64,000 bases of DNA from Agroathelia rolfsii (taxonomy: Eukaryota > Basidiomycota > Agaricomycetes > Amylocorticiales > Amylocorticiaceae): the NCBI GenBank assembly GCA_018343915.1, contig JABRWF010000002.1:2232001-2296000 (forward strand), read 5' to 3'. The notes beneath the pieces are model-generated. The model did not search any database and was not told where the DNA came from. It saw nothing but the letters and a program-made list of their open reading frames with translations. Both the position numbers and the translations under genes were made by a program. The first letter of the stretch is position 1; each line of letters begins with the position of its first letter. Positions 13,501 through 25,117 of the stretch are shown piece after piece.

Positions 13501-14284
13501 AGGGAGAAGTGCCAGAATGAAGGATTTCATGATGGGCCGCAAACCTTCTTGTAGAGGAAGATAGTGCGTGTCATACAGGTTGAGTAGAGTCGGCTGAGAT
13601 CAATGTCATTTCAACATGCGGAGATATATAGGTTCGTAGAACATGCCTTGACCGATGTTGCTGCATATTCAAAAAATGGAAATAGGCCTGAAGACCAAAG
13701 AGGCAGATCTCGACTGAGACCTTCGGACTAAGGGATGTTTAAGAAAACATTGCAGTGTAAAGAGATGCGTAACGTCTTACGCCTAGGACAGCCAGGATGT
13801 GTGTGTACACCTCTAATGCCCGTTGATGTACACCAGTGGGTAGGGCTGGGTTGAGGCACTGGGACAGTCGCTTGGCGACGACAAGCTTTCTTGGGATCTC
13901 TTTGAATTGCATGTACGATTGAAATGTCTATCAGGATAGCACTGTGTATGAGGCCATCGTGCATATACAATATTCCATATGCCTGATTCCTACGCACCTT
14001 CAGCAGCTGCTTCAGGAAAGCGATGCAGTCCGCCCACTCATGAACATTATCAAACGAGTTCAAGCATTTCTCGACTTGCTGCGTGTATTTCTTGTACTTG
14101 GGATCCGCCGCGTAGAGTTGTTGTGCACTAGCTATGAGTTGGCAAGTATAAGAATCCGATTCATGATTGAGTATAACTTGACGAGTTGACGACGCCAGAT
14201 GAGAAGCGCATTACCCAACATAGATCCACTGCGAGTGTTCGCAATACCGCCTCTAGTCTGAGGAGTCTGTGGATTTGAGGTCAT
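7525..14284 (-). CDS. DOP1: Dopey family protein (Dop1)
   Basis: A very large gene of about 6.8 kb with many short introns, encoding a protein of roughly 1,800 aa. The start at 14284 gives MTSNPQTPQTRGG, and after a short intron LYAADPKYKKYTQQVEKC, the Dopey N-terminal signature. The middle holds the conserved VVLRRDLSLNRRLYTWLLG (near 12960-13030). Long alpha-helical, leucine-rich segments follow. The C-terminal exon carries WIFITDTVDAVYRPDNW and ends DDMFDGR. Dop1 proteins are peripheral membrane scaffolds of the Golgi and endosomes. In yeast Dop1 binds Mon2 and the flippase Neo1 and is essential for recycling and membrane organisation. The exons reported are collinear over the whole span with no internal stop that an intron does not explain. 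The Ies4-like gene lies 335 bp upstream on the same strand. Confidence 0.92.
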
Positions 14285-14619
14285 GATAGATATCAAGCAA
14301 GCTTAGAGTCCAGGTGTCTCAGAAAATTCGTAGATAGATGTGTGAGGCCCAGCCCCTCAAGATGACACGGCGGCAAGAGCTGGAGATGAAGTTTCCGGCA
14401 AGTTCAGTTACAGCAACAGCTACTAGCCAATCCGGCACTTGTCAATGGCGTAACTTTAGAACCGCCACATCATCATTACGCATTACCGCATCGCACCAAC
14501 AGATTTGGATTTTCCAGAGAAAACATAAATTATATATGGTATCACAATACAAAAACACTAATGTATAAGTCCAAAAAAGGCATCGAAAACAGTAGTGTAC
14601 AATAGCACGATTACTTGCT

Positions 14620-16154
14620 TCATGATGCTGGTACAGGCGCAGACATTTCAAGCTCCAAGTCAGCGACGGCATCCGGGACCACTGACATAGGCTCATTATC
14701 ATCGTCCGCAGTCACAGTTGTACGCAGCTTGGTTGATTCCTTTACAGCATGCAAATCAGGTGCTGTTGATGCTGCGCGCGATCCTGCTTCACTGGCGTTC
14801 GATACGACTGATGGGGCTTTCGGAGGCCGTCCTTTAAGTTTGCCGATACCAGTACCGGGCAGTGCAGATAATGAGGCGGACAGAGCAGCAGCTTTGAAGC
14901 TTGTACCCAAAGGGAATTGACCCATGGCAGAAGCGGAGACCTCCCCCGGAGTCGAAGGCTGTACCTTCATCACGGACGCCGCAGTGATCGAACTAGCCAA
15001 CTCGGATTCTTTCTCACCGGCCCAGCAACGGGCGAACCAGCGGCCACCAGCAATACCCTTGATTTCTCGGTTGGCGGGGCGCCAGCGACGCACTTTTAGC
15101 GCAGATTTATTTAATATCAAAGGGGGGGCGAAACCTGTCTGGATCTTGGCCGGCTGCTGTACGGGGAACGGTTTTGTAGGGAGGGGATAAACGGGTAGGG
15201 GAACACCTTCAAGACTGAATTCCTCGAGCGAGGGTAGCGTAGACAATAGCGGGAGGTTGTCGGGTTCAGGTGAACCAATGTCGCGGGGTATTGTACCAGG
15301 CGAAGATACAGCAGTTACAGAATGATCTATTCGATATATTGGCTTGGAAATTCAACCAATACTGCAATCATCAAAAACTTACCTTCGTTTATGACAACAG
15401 GTTCCTCTGGCGCAAGTGTAGGTTGACTTCCAGTGTGACTGAGTTGGGGTGCAATCAACTTCGGAGCTCTGCGGTAACGATTTTATGTTTGAGCTCTGGG
15501 ATCACAGACAAAGCAAGCAGGAGCGTACTTTCCACGGCCCCGGCCTGACGAAGATGCAGCCCCCATCTTTCGAGGGCCTCCGCGCTTCTTAGTAGCTGCT
15601 TTGGGAGCTGGGATACGCAGAGGTGGAATCTCCCCCTGCCCCTCCGTCTCACGACCAGGAGCACCATCCTCTTGATCGATTGTGTCGTCATCTTCGAGCG
15701 GCGTGTCAACCGAGGCTGCATCCTCACGAGGTCCACCACGACGGTGAAGGCTACCGCTAGCGTCAAGGGATTCGTCGAATTGCCTCCCGTCACCCTCGCT
15801 TCGTTTGGAAGACTTTGTCCGTTTCCGTTTGCCCTTGGAAGGAGTTGTGACAACATTATCTGCTCCCTTTGGGTTCAAGACAAAGGCAGAAGAAGAAGCT
15901 GGTAAGTTCGACGGTGCTATAGGCATGTCAGAGTCGTCATCAATGAGTTGGTCCTCTTCTTCCTCCTCTTCCTCTGCTTCTTCTTCATTTTCCTCTTCTT
16001 GATCACTAGAAGGTGGCATAGGTGTCCGGGGAAGTTTGAGGAGAAGACGTTTGTTAGTACTAGAGGGCCGTGAGGGCCCAGGCGATGCGACCTGAGATAG
16101 AGTCGATATTCCTGGCGTGTCCATAACTACGTCTTCTTCGTGTTCAGATTGCAT
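14620..16154 (-). CDS. Probable INO80 complex subunit Ies4-like
   Basis: Three exons (16154-15529, 15468-15383, 15326-14620) sum to 1,419 nt, giving 472 aa. The N-terminal half is acidic and low-complexity, with a run of about 20 Glu/Asp residues near residues 55-75, followed by basic patches (KGKRKRTKSSKR) typical of nuclear proteins. After a GRGRGKAPKLIAP stretch comes a Pro-rich part and the only conserved-looking block, NKSALKVRRWRPANREIKG followed by IAGGRWFARCWAGE. This block resembles the Ies4 subunit of the INO80 chromatin-remodelling complex (a basic Ser/Lys then Arg-Trp core followed by a Phe/Gly-Trp segment). That assignment is from memory of the family and is tentative. A nuclear chromatin protein is the safer statement. 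Confidence 0.6.
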
Positions 16155-16643
16155 AATGTGTGTGTAACTTGTGGTGGCTTTTGTCCTGACGGGATGGCCT
16201 TAAATTCCACCGATTGGACGTGTGAAAGAGGGAGTAACAACGTATCGAGCTGGACCAAACCCAAGCCGTGACGATATTAGTAACCTTGTCTCGAGCTGTT
16301 TCCGGTTACATAGCGTTGGATGAGGTCAACCGTTGCAGTCAACAGTTGTGCCTCTTATCCATGTACATGTACTTGATAACACACTCAATACAAGCCAAAA
16401 GAGATGTATTATATTACTACTACTATTATATGCGATGATCTACTGCACAGATGAATACTACCGTTGTCTTTTCGATTACTCTAGCTTTTTCCTCAGCATG
16501 ACATGGAAATATAGTAAGAGAAATTCCTGCTCCTAATAATATGACAGTAAAAAAAAAATTAGCAAAACAAGCAACAAATTTGAAAACTAATGCTTGAGGA
16601 TGACGGTAATATATATATATATATATAATGAAATGATGATAAT
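16155..16643. other. Intergenic, AT-rich
   Basis: 489 bp between the Ies4-like start and the 3' end of the next minus-strand gene. It should include the promoter of the former (TTGGACGTGTGAAAGAGG region near 16215) and the 3' UTR of the latter. AT content rises towards 16620. No gene was seen. Confidence 0.5.
16609..16627. repeat. (AT)n microsatellite
   Basis: Uninterrupted AT dinucleotides, about nine units, in the 3' flank of the gene at 16644-17761. Confidence 0.9.
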
Positions 16644-17761
16644 TTATAGGGCTCCACTCAGATCGACGAATCTGACAGTACTCTGTAGGGGATGATGAGA
16701 CCCATGGGTGTGTTGCACAATACGTCCATTAGCCATATGAGAGCCTCCTGGATTGATGGGTGCGGGCAAACCCATGACTGCCAGATGGGACTCTGCGGAA
16801 GTGTTCTTTGAGGCCATCTTGCTGTTATGCCATTTGATACGCTCTGGGTCATCCCTGCACAAGAAAATGTTACTTGATGTCGTTCTCCCCCCAGCTGTAT
16901 GAATGAGATCGTACCATGTTGTATTCCAGCTACGCTGGTCAAGTGGGGATAGCCGAACAAGGATTGCTTCAGAGGACTCTGGCCAAAGCTTTTGGTGCAG
17001 TGCGATCAAAGGTGCTTCTTCAATAGAAGACTTTCCCGGAGGCGTGTTCGTATCAGCAAGCAAGAGGAAACCGGTCTGTATGTTTCCCAAGTTTAGAAAA
17101 CGTATGATAATCCAAAGGGCTCTAAAGGTATTATTTACCTTTGCCAGCTTTGCCATATCCCAAATAGCACAGGTATTCCACGGGCAGTTCAATCCCGTCA
17201 GAGGACGGATGCCTTCCCCATCGAAGTGATGGCCCTCAAGGGCTTTGCCGACAATCAATATCCCTATATCAGACAAAACAATCTAAGGTTAAGCTCCAAA
17301 AACTATTTGTCTTGGCGGCTTACTGTCGTTGAAAAGGGATAACATTTTTTTTACTTGGCGTGCATCGATCGAGAGCTCGACGCTGAGAAATATTATATGG
17401 GATACACCGAGTGTATGCGCCTTCACGATGGGCGCATTCAGAGGCGTAGTGAATCCCCATGGCTGCACTGGAAGCAGCACAAACCCTGAGAGATCTTTGC
17501 TAGCCTGGATGGCGTCGCTCAGGCCTTGGTCAGCGCCATCATACTATGGAAGGAGTCAGACAAATTTTCATATCGACGACATGTCTCCGAGACAAAGCTG
17601 AAACACACCACGACAATGACATGAGTAGCAAAAGTCGAAGCGCGCTGTGCGGCCTGGATAAGTCCGGTGAGAGAGCATGATTGCCTATTTGCTTGTCTGC
17701 GATGAATGCGGATGACTGCTGCGAGCGAGATGGGAGAGCCAGCATGATGGTGGTGATTCAT
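16644..17761 (-). CDS. Conserved-looking protein of unknown function
   Basis: Five exons (17761-17609, 17543-17324, 17263-17139, 17075-16915, 16854-16644) sum to 870 nt, giving 289 aa. The N-terminus begins MNHHHHAGSPISLAAVIRIHRR and continues to THVIVVYDGADQGLSD, then VKAHTLGVSHIIFLSVE. The pattern of hydrophobic strands followed by D/E and a nucleotide-sugar-like loop recalls the GT-A fold of family-2 glycosyltransferases, but the DXD motif is not obvious, so this is only a suggestion. Further on are TGLNCPWNTCAIWD and LLLADTNTPPGKSSIEEA, which look like conserved motifs. No signal peptide or clear membrane helix. I do not recognise the family and assign no function. Confidence 0.75.
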
Positions 17762-19019
17762 AGCAGAGAGGTAGTATTCAAATCAAGCGCGACAGTGAGA
17801 TATCGAGGGGGTCGAGCAGTGCCTCAGACTGGATGGGCAGCTGGGTGCACAGAGGCTGGTTATATATATGCGGGCAATGGTAACGCATCACAGGCCTGGT
17901 AGCGCCATGGAACTGCCAGTGGCCGCAGTGAAAAGATCTGAATCATTTCCATTCGGCTCGCCTGAGTCGCCTCTCAATCCGGTTGGAGCGGCCGACCCTG
18001 CAATTATCACGTGACATTTCTTCTAACTGAACCCCCTGAACAAGAAGACGATACCCCTTGCCCGAATCACTGATTATCACAATTCTTGTAGGGCCTGGCA
18101 CAAATCTCGTGCTCCTGGTACATTCATCGATATTCACCCTTGACTGAATCTGTTTTCTTTTGTTCAGGTAGACTTGCTCAAGGTGCAACGTGGGCCGTAA
18201 GCCCCTTCCATTTATGGATGCTGCACTGCTTAGAGCTCGATGCTGTAATGTATTATAAATACACCACTCGAAATCAACCGCCGAACCAAGGCAGTCGACT
18301 TTCGGCGGTCCATTGGTACCTCGGAGCGTTTTGCTCGGCGTTGCGTTGCAGGCAGTGCAACCAGAGAAAGAGCAGAGCGCGCCAGGCATGGTTACGCTAG
18401 GCTGAGCCAGGCACGCTCGGCTTTTTGGATGCTTTACATGTAACACAGTTGGATCCTTATTCAAGCGATGTTAATCGCTAAAACCAGGCTCCACATCTGC
18501 ATTTAGAAAGCGCGCATTGCAATGAGGTGCTTGCCGTCGACGTGGATATGCGCTGGCTTGACGCCTCAATCTTCTCAGTTTCCTCCTTGACAATTGGTAT
18601 CATCATGATCGTGATCAATCCTCTGAAAGGGGGCCTGCCGCATTGACCTGTGTGCGTTAATAGCCAAGCATTACAAGCGCCATTGATTCATCCATCAAGG
18701 CTATGTATGGCTGATGATGCTAATGCTCCGACCTTGTCTCTTTTGTTCACCAGGAGACCGGTACGACCGATATATATGAACACCATGCGCGGGGCAAATT
18801 CATTTAGATTTAGATAATGCTAAAATGGACAGATCGGAAAACATGCCAGATGCTTCAAATAAAAATAGTCGGTTAAGTTCAAGAAAGCGGATGAAAGAGA
18901 ACAGTAATGAATCAAAAGGAGATGAAAGAAAAGATAAGTGCACGTTTTGATCGGTGAGGCTGAGTTTATTGTGGCAACTGCAGCCGATGTGTTTCCCTTT
19001 GTTTACTTGATGATTCCGT
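17762..19019. other. Intergenic region without recognisable gene
   Basis: 1.26 kb. A 173-codon open frame on the minus strand (17943-18464) has no recognisable domain and no splice context, and I do not accept it as a gene. The part near 18780-19019 is probably the 3' UTR of the CAP gene. Confidence 0.5.
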
Positions 19020-20548
19020 TCATTGGACATTCTCCCTGTAAATTGAAGATGTATTAAAATTAAATCATTTTCTGGAAGGATGAAAGAAGGGAATATACTC
19101 ACGCAAACTCGCCGATGACGTTGCCTTGAGCAAAGTACTCGCACACGACATACTTGGCAAGCTAGGATAGGAAAAAAAAACATAAGTTTGCAACACAAAT
19201 CCGATCGTGGCTGAAGACATACGCCATAGCTCGATGGGAAGATACCGCTGCATTCGGCAGAGGCACATCCAAGCTGTGAAGTTGCCTTCCAAACAACCTG
19301 GGTAAAGTGTGATGGCACAGGATTGCTGGCGTCATATTGAGCTGCAGCGTACGGATAAGCATCATAAGGAGAGATATAGGCGATATACGAGAGAACACAT
19401 ACTGGATTCATCGGTCCAAGACTTGATGGCCGCGGCGATATCATAGCTCGACCCGGTTCCGGCAGCAAGGTTCTCTGGATACAGATATTGTGGATAAGAT
19501 TTTCCATTCACACTTGCAAAACAAGGAAGGCCATTGAAAGAAAATATGTATTACCTCCGAACGGGCCGAGGGATCCACCTGAATGTTCAAATACACACTT
19601 GTTCGCCCACTCCTGCGCCTTACTGGCCAACGTGTTGTTCCAGGTCAAAGCAGATGCTCCGTATTGGGCACGGAAGGTATTATGAGCATCAAGATACTGT
19701 TGCTCATCACTGCTGGATGTATCAGAACTTGAGCTACTGGTGCTCGAGCTCGAGCTTGAGCTGGTGCTGGTGCTGGAACTGCTGGTATAAGTAGAGGAAC
19801 TCGAATAAGAGCTTGAGCTCGAGCTCGAGCTGAAGGTCGAAGACGAAGCTTCCTCAAAGAATGTCGTGGTGCTACTGGCTTCATTGAATTGATTATTCGA
19901 CGAGCTTGATGTAGTAGGTGCAAATGTGGTAGTGGGTGTATACGTCGTGGTGGGTGTATACGTTGTGGTAGGTGTGTATGTGGTAGTGGGAGTCGAAGAT
20001 GTGGTCGGCTGAATGGTAGTAGAAGGCGGTGGAGGCGGGGTAGACGATATTGACTGCACGCTTGAAGAAGAGGGTTCAAAGGACGAACTCGAAGGCTCGG
20101 AGATATCTGACGAGCTCGAGGAAGTGACAGAAGAGAAGTTTGAAGGAATGCTTGACGCTGATGGTAGAATCACCATCGTTGGGGTGAATGTCTCGCTTGG
20201 TGATTGAGGAGCAAGGCTCGATGAGGCGGTAGTAGAGCTGGAGATGGCAACATGAATATTGATGAGAGCATAAGAGAACAAGAAGATTACTGACACAGCT
20301 GCTGCCGCTGATGATCCACAAGCTTTAGATGCGATGACACTCATTGATTCTTCGGCAGGCTTGAGCACTGGGCCCCAAGGATCAGTGCCCATGACTGAAC
20401 CGGGCCAGCCCCATTTGCCTTTGCAGGCGGCGACACATGTACCAGAATCCCTATGGCGTCGAGCGCAAGCAGGGCCAGCAGTTACTCCCTGGATGGCAAG
20501 TAGAGAAAACAGTACTGTAGTCAAGGTAGAGCGCACGTATTGCACCAT
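19020..20548 (-). CDS. Secreted CAP/PR-1-like protein with Ser/Thr-rich stalk
   Basis: Starts at 20548 with a signal peptide (MVQYVRSTLTTVLFSLLAIQGVTA). A short mature N-terminal module with cysteines follows: CARRHRDSGTCVAACKGKWG, then WPGSVMGTDPWG. A long linker of about 180 residues is almost all Ser, Thr and Pro, including four TPTTTY/F heptad-like repeats, and is surely O-glycosylated. The CAP domain comes last: YLDAHNTFRAQYGASALTWN, then SKAQEWANKCVFEHSGG, ENLAAGTG, HFTQVVWKATSQLGCASAEC and YVVCEYFAQGNVIGEFAENVQ. The His, Glu and second His of the CAP cavity are present. Fungal CAP proteins (Pry family) bind sterols and fatty acids outside the cell. An in-frame 57-nt intron (GTCAGT donor) probably lies just before the linker; without it the frame also stays open. 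It diverges from EMC7. Confidence 0.9.
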
Positions 20549-21134
20549 ATTTTAAGAAGAATCTGAAAGAACACAAGTTGACAAAAGAATGGGTTGGAAG
20601 TAAAGGAAAGACAGTTAAGAAATTCTCGTGTGCCGACCAGTGAATGGGAACAAGCGGCAGAAGAGAAAGGTGAGAAGGAAAGAGGAAAAGGTTGGGAGGC
20701 TGCAGGGTTGCAGACCGAAGAGGTTTAAAGATGAAACTGAGAGCAGGATCCAAGAGCGACGCGAATACAACCGCGCTGTTCATCATGGTTGTCGCTATGG
20801 ACGTTGTATGCGATCGCGACCAGAGGAGCAACGAATCCCAGGAGCAGTGTACTGACACATGGCCGTGGCCGATACTCTTAGCGTTGAATTAAAATGTAAC
20901 CCAGAGAAGATATACATTTGCCGACCACACATACGGTCCCAGTTGTGATCAGATTGCCAGGCTTCAGTTATCGTTGTATGTAGTAAGTGGAATGATCTCA
21001 CCCATCAGTCGGTCCGTCGGGGAAATTGTTTCCGGACGCATAATAACCGGAAGCACTCAGCCCAGGCTTCACTGGTCCCTCGACTCGGTCAACTCGACTC
21101 GGTCAACTTGAACCCGTTTCCATCCAACGACAAT
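20549..21134. promoter_or_regulatory. Divergent promoter region, CAP gene / EMC7
   Basis: 586 bp between two diverging start codons. The short open frames here overlap and show no domain. Near 21080-21110 the 11-mer ACTCGGTCAAC is repeated with a tiny gap (GACTCGGTCAACTCGACTCGGTCAACTTG), a direct repeat upstream of EMC7 by about 30-60 bp. Confidence 0.45.
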
Positions 21135-22205
21135 ATGCTGCGAAATCTAGGCGCTCTGCTACTGACTCTACTGGCCTTGTACCTCTTTCATTTTGCTTCC
21201 TAAACGCTTGGCCCTAAAAATTGACTGCTTCTGTCTCCAGTTGCTGGCACCTGGTCCGCGCTACTGATATCCACGGCAAAGTTGTCTGGAATGACGTCTG
21301 TTCTAGTGGGTTGCTCTGACGTGTCTACAAGGCAGAATGCCCTCTGATCTACTTTCAGGCTATACTGAACTTGGGCAGGCTGCGGTTGTCCTGGACGACG
21401 GCCTCTTGTATTCCGCAGGCATAACCCACACTGGTCAATTCGTCATGTATGGACTTATCATTCTATAGACCCATTCACCAAACTCATTTTCGTCCCCGGT
21501 CTCATTGTAACATATGAAGATCAAATGTGTCCGATGGCACATACATACTCTCCGTTCGCTCACACGATCATCTCTTTGACCAAGTTAGTTGCTCTGTTGC
21601 TTGCCGTACATGTCATTTCAACTTATTCATTATAGCTTCGAGTTGATGTTCGTGCCTCATCGCCATTACCTGAGGTGCGGCACTACTCACCGGGGTCGCC
21701 CTTGAACCCCCCATCATCAGTAACACTCCCCTTCCCGCTGACACTACAACCCCGAGCTAAACACTCGTATTTCACACCCCGCGAGTCCTTTAACTTGATC
21801 GGGATGTTCCGCAATCCTATGATGCTCATGATGGTCTTCGCCGGGATTATGATGCTTGCCATGCCTTACCTCATGGTGAGTAGATGTGTATAATGGCAAA
21901 CATCGACACGTGCTGAATATCATTAGAAAAATCTTGATCCGGAGACACTACAAGAATTCAATGAACGACATGCTAAAGTTGCCAGCATTCAAAACAGTAT
22001 GGCCAGTGGCGACATGAAGTCAGGGTAAGGTATCGGCACCTATGGCTATTTCTCAAGCCCTACTAATTTGAGTAAATATTGCTCAAGGTTGAGTACCCTT
22101 CTGAATGTCGATGATGAAAAGTCCTCTGCGACGTCTTCGGGTGCTAAGGCGCAATCGGGGTCGACACAACATCGGAAACCCGCGAATAGGAACAAGCGTA
22201 AATAG
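21135..22205 (+). CDS. EMC7: ER membrane protein complex subunit 7
   Basis: Seven exons (21135-21178, 21241-21305, 21359-21446, 21520-21583, 21636-21875, 21927-22024, 22088-22205) sum to 717 nt, giving 238 aa. A signal peptide (MLRNLGALLLTLLALF) precedes a luminal beta-sandwich: RATDIHGKVVWNDVCSS, LDDGLLYSAGITHTGQFV and VSDGTYILSVRSHDHLF. The typical EMC7 tail follows: LPFPLTLQPRAKHSYFTPRE, then one membrane helix with the hallmark FRNPMMLMMVFAGIMMLAMP, then a cytosolic segment beginning KNLDPETLQEFNERHA and a basic end (RKPANRNKRK). EMC inserts and stabilises membrane proteins with weak or first transmembrane helices in the ER. The length matches the family (about 220-250 aa). Confidence 0.95.
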
Positions 22206-24008
22206 GAGTGTCCAATTGATCGGGTTTTTCTATTTGCCATTCTACTTATTCTTTCGTTCCAAATGAAAGGTTTCGGGTCCGAAATAGATGAGCGTAAAAT
22301 TCCGAGAATTTTACTTGGGCTGCGTAATACGGCCGTGACAACGGTATTGGAGAAAAGAATCATGCAGACCCATATCATGTAAAGTGGGCTTTTTCATCAT
22401 ACACCCCCTCTCCCTTGGCAGCCGCTATTCTGCTATTCTTCAATAGAATACAAAAAATAAAATAAAATAATTATATTTTCGTGATTCCTAACAAATGAGA
22501 TGCGGAAAGAGAAAGCCGAAGTGGTTTACAACGTCGATCCGGGTTCGTGTAGTTCTTAAGTAGGTAAGCTCGGGTAGGGCAACAGGCACAATCCCTTGTT
22601 GTTTATTCATTTTTTACTACTCATTCCGAAGGAACTGCAACACAGATTATTGCTCCCAGTTTCACCGGCATGTGTCAAGTTTTGTATGGTTGAGCGATTG
22701 CCCATACCACATAAAGGATCATTTCAAATACTACCGGCACCTGTACTATGCGGCCGTACCTTCCCGCGTGCTCCTCAGGCTGTGTCATGGCCTTCTTCAG
22801 AGATAAAAAGAGCTTCTAACCTATCCTATGATGTGTCCTACATGTAGCACCCTTTCACCAAGTCGGTCCAATGTCAGTAGAAATGGCGCTCTACCATGGC
22901 GACGGGAAAAAACTTGGATAATATCAGTGCTGTGACACTCTTCTCTTCAATGCCTTTGTGGTCTCACAATGCTGATGTATATCGTCATAGAGATCGGAAC
23001 CATAAAAGTACTTTCAGTGCCTCAGGAGGCAACTTCTCTAGGAACAGCGAAGCAAAAGGTCAAATACGTATCTAGGTTTGGTATTCCAGTGCATTTGAAG
23101 GCCGAATCTTATTCACATGGCGCCTCAGAGCTACCTTTATCTGTATGTGAGTTGGGTAAATGCGTGGAGTAGGCCTACGCGAGACTAATAATGCCTTCAT
23201 AGGCACCTCCCTCTGAAACTCTCACAACTTAATCAAAAAAAGAAAAAGAAAAAAAATACAATGGCCCATTCCATATGACCTGCAGCATCCAATTGAAGTT
23301 AGTACAGTACAGAGCTCAATTTGAGCGTCGCTCCATCAAGGGACCTGATTTTGATGCCACGTTGGAGTTCATTTGCGGCATCGGTGGGCTGAAGTTCCTG
23401 AGTAACACTTGGGCAGAATCTAGCTAGGATGATTGTGCGGAAAGGATGTAGGAAAATGCCATGTTTCTGCGTGTTATGGGTATCAGTTGGCAACTCCTTG
23501 TGGTAAAGCATTCGCACGAGAGGTCTAACTCGACAGCTCTTCTTTGATGCTCATCGTCATGGACTTAGTACGCCACAAGCTTAAACTGAGAGTTGGGCAC
23601 ATGTTGCGCTCTTTGCACCCGACACTGTGTGCGAAAGTAGTCCCGTGGAGCAATGGAAGGGAAATGGTTCTTACCCATTCGGTACGGGCCGTACGGCTAT
23701 AATTCTTGTCCGGATGCACTTACAGGTGACGAGATCTTGACGTACGTGGTTATTATATTTTAACCGGGCACAAATGACCTCTCGAGGCGGGTATTGACGA
23801 TGAGTTTAATTGATCATAAAATGAGAAGAGGAAATTGTACTAAGTTCAGAACGTTACGTTAGTCATTGATGAAGAAGATGATTGCGTTCCTAACCCATGC
23901 ATTGTATACTCTGCCATCAGAAAGAACCAAGAGCCTAAGTAAAGCCAAGGTCGAAGAGATTACATCTCATGTATCATAGTCACAATCAATGACTGAGTAG
24001 GCATAGTT
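22206..24008. other. Intergenic region without recognisable gene
   Basis: 1.8 kb between EMC7 and the small unknown gene. Open frames are short (under 75 codons) on both strands and lack coding signs. Purine-rich tract at 23235-23257 (AAAAAAAGAAAAAGAAAAAAAAT-like). The part adjoining 22205 should hold the EMC7 3' UTR. Confidence 0.5.
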
Positions 24009-24681
24009 TTAAGTACTTGCAAGATCGGACACGACACCAAGGGACGGCTCGGGGCTGTATGAGGATTGAGGTGCTTCCTCAAACAAGTGTAACAAATGCC
24101 TCAGCGTCGAGTTTCTGCACCGAAAGAAAGCAATGTCAAGGGCCTAAAAAGCTGCTTAAAGTCGCACCCATGCTCACCGCTGCTTGAAGCGAGCAACGAA
24201 TGATTCTAGTTCGAGCGTTTCCAGATCTGCATCGCTGAAAAAAGTAGAGGGGAAGAATGATTTGTCAATAATATGTCACAGGTACCATCACTCATTCCCG
24301 TAGCATCGCACAAATACAGCAGTTTTAATTCGCTTACTTTGTGAGGGCCTGAGCCGTTTCAATGACGAACACTCTTGGGTCTTTCTCCTGAGCCTCCTCC
24401 GGAGCATGTACGCCTGGAGCATCCGCAACTTTCACATGGGTGACGGTGAGCGCACGGGACAGGCTCCGGGCATGGGTCATTGTGCGGGAGACAGGGTCGT
24501 AGTCTAGCACAACAACCTGTTCCTCATCTGATCTTGGCAGAAGTGCAAATGGTGAGTCATCTGCATAATGGTACTCAATCTTTGGGTGGTTCAAGGCAGT
24601 TGAAGGAGTTGTGTTAGTTAGAATATAGTATGGAACGGTTAAAGGCGGGCCGTCGGAAACAGGTCGGCTGTCTTCCGTCAT
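24009..24681 (-). CDS. Small protein of unknown function
   Basis: Three exons (24681-24338, 24234-24178, 24114-24009) sum to 507 nt, giving 168 aa from MTEDSRPVSDGPP. An upstream in-frame ATG at 24723 would add 14 residues; the MTEDS start looks more natural. Motifs include VPYYILTNTTPSTALNHPKI, EYHYADDSPFALLPRSDEEQ and VVVLDYDPVSR, then an acidic helix (DADLETLELESFVARFKQR) and a tail EEAPQSSYSPEPS. No signal peptide, membrane helix or recognised domain. The exact three-exon frame and good splice sites argue it is real. The EYHYADD/LLPR block and a C-terminal helix suggest a small soluble adaptor. I do not know the family. Confidence 0.7.
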
Positions 24682-25117
24682 TTGTCTTCGGTGTGGGATA
24701 CAATATCTCTTAGGTGCCACCAAACTACTTGGGCATATTAGGATAAGGCTGGGCTTCTGGAAAGGAAGAAGAGGACCTATCTTATCAGGGGTGACGGTAG
24801 CTGTGCAGCACAGACGTGACGAGGAAAGGAAGAAAGATGCAGGGTAGCTAATAAGCGATCATCACACCATCAATATAAAAAAAAATTGATTAAAGTTTTC
24901 GCAGATCGGCGGAGCTCTTGTAGCAGACGTCTTGATATGTTGTCGACCGCCATATCGGATCACATGCAGGTCGACTCGGACTTGGAACTCGACGGCTTTT
25001 TCTCCTATTCGAGTGATATATAATCCCCAGCCATGGTTACCCCGACAGTCCCTCCCCTGTACATGAGCCTACTCCTCTAGCGAGCAAGGTAGTCTCATCA
25101 TACTCTTCTCTTCAACC
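24682..25117. promoter_or_regulatory. Divergent promoter region
   Basis: 436 bp between the starts of the small unknown gene and the DUF6534-like gene. Contains CGAGTGATATATAATCC (TATATAA at about 25015-25021), a plausible TATA box roughly 100 bp upstream of the plus-strand start at 25118. Confidence 0.5.

Noticed and set aside
17943..18464. 173-codon open frame on the minus strand
   Set aside because: No recognisable motif, no neighbouring exons in phase, and composition like non-coding DNA.
18800..19507. 235-codon minus-strand open frame around the CAP gene 3' end
   Set aside because: It reads through CAP introns in part and past the true stop at 19020; the spliced CAP model matches the family to its last residue.
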